From assembly GCA_037833965.1 (NCBI GenBank), contig AP031353.1, positions 25,050,501-25,114,500 of the forward strand: 64,000 bases of DNA. Direction: 5' to 3'. The position numbers and the translations under genes were made by a program. The stretch is from Marchantia polymorpha subsp. ruderalis (lineage: Eukaryota > Streptophyta > Marchantiopsida > Marchantiales > Marchantiaceae). The notes beneath the pieces are model-generated. The model saw only the letters and a program-made list of their open reading frames with translations. It made no database searches and was not told the origin of the DNA. This document shows positions 60,640-64,000 of this stretch, piece by piece. Each line of letters starts with the position of its first letter. Position 1 is the first letter of the stretch.

Positions 60640-63600
60640 CCACAACCTGTTTTGCAGTGCGATCAAACTTATTTATACAGGAGTAAGATGTAGAGACGGA
60701 TTGCGCCTAATTATGCTCCTCTACACTGAAGCGAGGTTTCTGAGCTGGCGAGAAGAGCACAAATTTGCAGACCTTGTAGATTACATACATCTCCACGTCA
60801 GTAACATTTTGCATTCTACCATTTGAACCATTTCTTTAATTGCTTATGACCTAAGGTCATCAGTGTAAAGTGTACAGCCACTTAAGTGAGCTTGGGTCCG
60901 CTCACATTCGGACTTTTCTGCTAGATAATTTTGTAGTAGTGTCTGATCTGATGAGTGTATATTATTCCTAATATTTCAGTTATATGCCTATCAGAAACTT
61001 TCAGTTTGAGGATGTTTGCCTCCACTTGTTCATCTCGTCATTTAAAAAACAGTGATAAGTCCGGCTAAAACATAAGCAGATGACAACATACTGTATCACA
61101 GAACCCAGAGACCTATGGCCGAAAGATATCAAATGAACGGGAATTTGGTCGTTACAGCTTGGTGGCACTCGCGGGAAGATAGAAAGATTGAAGCCACAGA
61201 CCTGATCGCAGTTTGTTTTGGAATGACTTCTTATGGTGCTGATGGCTTCGTATAGCCTAGGGTTATTCCCTCCTACAAAAAGTTTGTCATTTGGAGTACC
61301 TTGGCCGAGTGTATCAACTTGAGGTAATCGAGCTCTTTTGTTGCCGTCATTTACTTCACTCTTGATTCAGTCTCAGCACCTCAAATACAAGCCCACTGAG
61401 TTGATTGAATAGATTACATGTTATGCTTCTGCCTTTATAATCTATTGCTCAATTGTCATGAGTAGATGAGTTTGACACCTCAAATGAGATGCCTGACCAC
61501 CGATTGGCCGGTGGCTTTAGAAGGCTGGAAGTGGATGGCTTGGTGCTAGCTAAGTACAACAGTTTGTTTCTTTCTGGTTAAGATGCAAACTTTCTGAATG
61601 GCTTTCGATCTTCACGAGAGTGCGGTGTATCTGCCTGTATGGATTTCAATTCGAATCGAGGTCTGTGAACAGCTTCTGTTGGAAGTGATGGAGCACAGCT
61701 TTGCGAGCAGATCGAGATTCTATGATGGTTATTGCCAGCGGCTTTCCTGTTAGTCAAGAAATCGTTTTATCATTGCTTGCGGCTCACGTTGGGACAAAGG
61801 ATTTCCAGTGTCATCATTGGTTTGAATATGCTTTTGACACGGCTGCAGGTTTGCCAAAACTCGTGTCTAGAAGAAAAAGAACGTGCTTGTAGAATCTGGT
61901 CACTACGACGCTGTAAGTTGTTTTACAGCCAACTTTTCGCTGTTAGCTTATGCTCCCTGGTTGCTGCTAGCACGTTCGTGTAAACCATCACGATGTTGTT
62001 CGAGGAACTTATGGTATGATAGAAAGAACCCCCGTAATCAAGTATTTTGTACTGACCAATTTTAAAGATAGCTTCTTATAGCAGTCACAGTTGTTGAAAG
62101 ATGATACTCTCAAAGATCCAAGAATGTAACTCCGAGAAGCAATTCGTCCACGTGAAGCAAGCTAATACAATATCATTAGCTTGTGACACCGGGTAGGAAT
62201 CTACTGAAGACCTTGGGTATAAACAGTTAACATCGACCAGAGCCTAGTGTCAACACAGTACAAGAGTCACATATGGATGATAGTTGACGTTATGGGCAGA
62301 TTCCCATCTTTTGTACAGGATAGAGTTAGTTGTGCCTTAGCACGAACACGGAACGCACAATCACGGCAAAGAACGCCATGGAAGTCCAAAGTAGCCTATC
62401 GGTGTTCTCGGCTCCAAAAGCGTAGATCAAATTGGAGCTATCTGTATGATTGTCCGGAAGAGCCGTGTGTGGGAAACAGTAATAAGTTTTCCGAACACTA
62501 ACTCTTAAAACACAGTCCTCTCTTTCGGTAATCTCAGGCGTAAATGCTGTTTTTGTTTTCAAGCAGCGGATTAGTTCGGCAAAACTTCCTTTTCATCCAC
62601 AACACCGGGGTCTACAACTTTTACCGTGGGATTGATCCGTGACTGGGTTGATAGCATAATACATCGAATGCACCTGAATTTACATTTAGGCCGTCGCATA
62701 TCACAACAGCTTACGTTCAACTTAAAACCTTGAGCGTCACCAAGCTTGTCCAGAATGCGAAGTGTCTCGCAACGAGCCTTAGCTGTTCTCTGCATGAGGT
62801 AAAAACCAAGTGACAGGATACTATGCCTGGATATCATTACTATGAGTTCGGACATTGCGCAGCATCATGGTAAAGGTCTTCTCGTGCTTTAAGTGCAAGT
62901 GCAGATGCTTATCCAATTCTTACGTCCAACTATGGCGGACGAATCTGCCGCTAAAATGAGCTGCTATTAATGGCGCAGAGCATTGCCTGTCATTTACATG
63001 ACTTCGCATGCAGTTTTCCTCGAGATAGTTCAGTGCATGTTCATTGCGTGACTGGGGGCTTCCGACTCATAAGGTATGTCTGAAATCTGTCGCAGTTGAA
63101 AACAGGCTTTGAGTGTCGATGAACCCTCAGAAATCATTTGGAGCATGTTGCCGAAACGTGTTCCTGTGACCAAATGTCTTGAAGCACCTTACTTTTAGAA
63201 ATTTGTGAAACTTGGAAAGGTATGAAATCAGGCTCAGATCCTTTTACTTTAGCAGATAAGGTTTCTTTTCTTTCTATAAACCTATAGGAGCTGAGCGACC
63301 AGGGATAAAAAGATATTTTGATATCAGTTCAATCTTGCATGTATCTTGATCAATGAGAAAGCAAGTACCTCTTTATGATGGCTACAAAAAAATAAAAATC
63401 TTTTGCTTTATCAATGAGCACATACGGAATTAAACGAGAATAAGATATGGAAAAGCATTGAGCAAAAGGCTCATATTTATTGATATTTTACCTCGTATGG
63501 AGGTTTAAAGAGCCGTATCGTCCGAACTAGTTGCTGTTTGCTTCAGAACATCCTCCGGAAAGCGAGCAATGCTTTGGCTTCTTGTAACCAATGACACAAA

Positions 63601-64000
63601 ACATAATATGGTCAAAACCACTTCCGAGATATAAAGTTCATTTATAACAACCAAATCCAATGATTCGATTTTCATGATGTAGACATTAGAAAGACACCAG
63701 CTGGTGCACCAGCCTTTGGAACCTTAACCAAAGTTGTCCACTCTTTCCTGCTATGGCGCAAATGAAACCGGGACCTTTTCGATCACATGCACTTCTTTGC
63801 AGGTTCAAACCCTCTGACCCCGCAGGGAGAAGCATCTGAATCCCTCGAACATTACTCGGCCGATAAATGATCATTCCGAGCCAACCCACACCAAGTTTTT
63901 TTAACCCACAACATAAATAATATTATTTCTTTATTTATTTGAGTGACCAGATTCACGGGAAAGAAATTGGGCGAAAGTACGACCACAGAGACTCGTACCG
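60640..64000. other. 3' flank and spacer without clear genes
   Basis: The 3' UTR of the ISCA2-type gene presumably ends within a few hundred bases. The plus frame 60563-60826 is a shadow of the last exon. Further frames at 61.7-62.6 kb are short and lack motifs. One minus-strand stretch at 62715-62789 looks like an internal exon (see findings). I see no RNA gene. Confidence 0.5.

Noticed and set aside
63750-63830. tRNA T-arm-like text (GGTTCAAACCC)
   Set aside because: No matching D arm, anticodon stem or acceptor stem could be drawn around it.
1-64000. CRISPR arrays, operons, bacterial insertion sequences or phage modules
   Set aside because: No regularly spaced repeats or bacterial gene organisation; spliced plant genes and plant retrotransposons explain the recognisable content.

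Overview
The window is nuclear DNA of a land plant, most likely a bryophyte and probably a moss. The lineage call is inference. The supports are a plasma-membrane H+-ATPase split by 18 short GT-AG introns and ending in the plant phospho-site Y-T-V, a P-class PPR-SMR protein, a plant-type VIT/CCC1 transporter, a mitochondrial-type ISCA2 protein, and LTR retrotransposons in very AT-rich spacers.

Layout. From 1 to about 22.9 kb I recognise no gene. AT-rich blocks alternate with blocks of higher GC, and the notable items are short tandem repeats and perfect inverted repeats, including a dense hairpin cluster at 16.06-16.57 kb. A tentative two-exon gene for a 99-residue protein lies at 22.9-23.6 kb (minus). 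A GC-rich island at 24.0-25.9 kb leads into a complete 19-exon H+-ATPase gene (25,913-32,023, plus; 957 residues) with a TATA box and an upstream ORF. Beyond it are a 171-bp tandem duplication and a nuclear-type tRNA-Cys(GCA) gene (minus).

35.2-45.2 kb is a three-layer transposon nest. An old, AT-decayed chromovirus fragment received a copia-like element (minus strand). The copia leader then received a second chromovirus that keeps both LTRs and a 5-bp target duplication but is coding-dead. After an AT-rich spacer come three minus-strand genes: a three-exon VIT/CCC1-family transporter (300 residues), an intronless PPR-SMR gene (1012 residues, 16 uninterrupted 35-residue repeats), and a small two-exon gene that appears frameshifted at its 5' end. 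Last is a plus-strand four-coding-exon ISCA2-type Fe-S assembly gene (219 residues) with a 5'-UTR intron. From 60.6 kb to the end I see no clear gene.

The genes are independent housekeeping genes rather than a pathway cluster. Two concern iron (VIT/CCC1 transport, Fe-S cluster assembly), but nothing in the sequence links them functionally. I found no convincing previously undescribed system. The best leads are a stop-free, frame-preserving 105-nt intron in ISCA2, the RNA-recognition code readable from the PPR array, the transposon nest, and the hairpin cluster.
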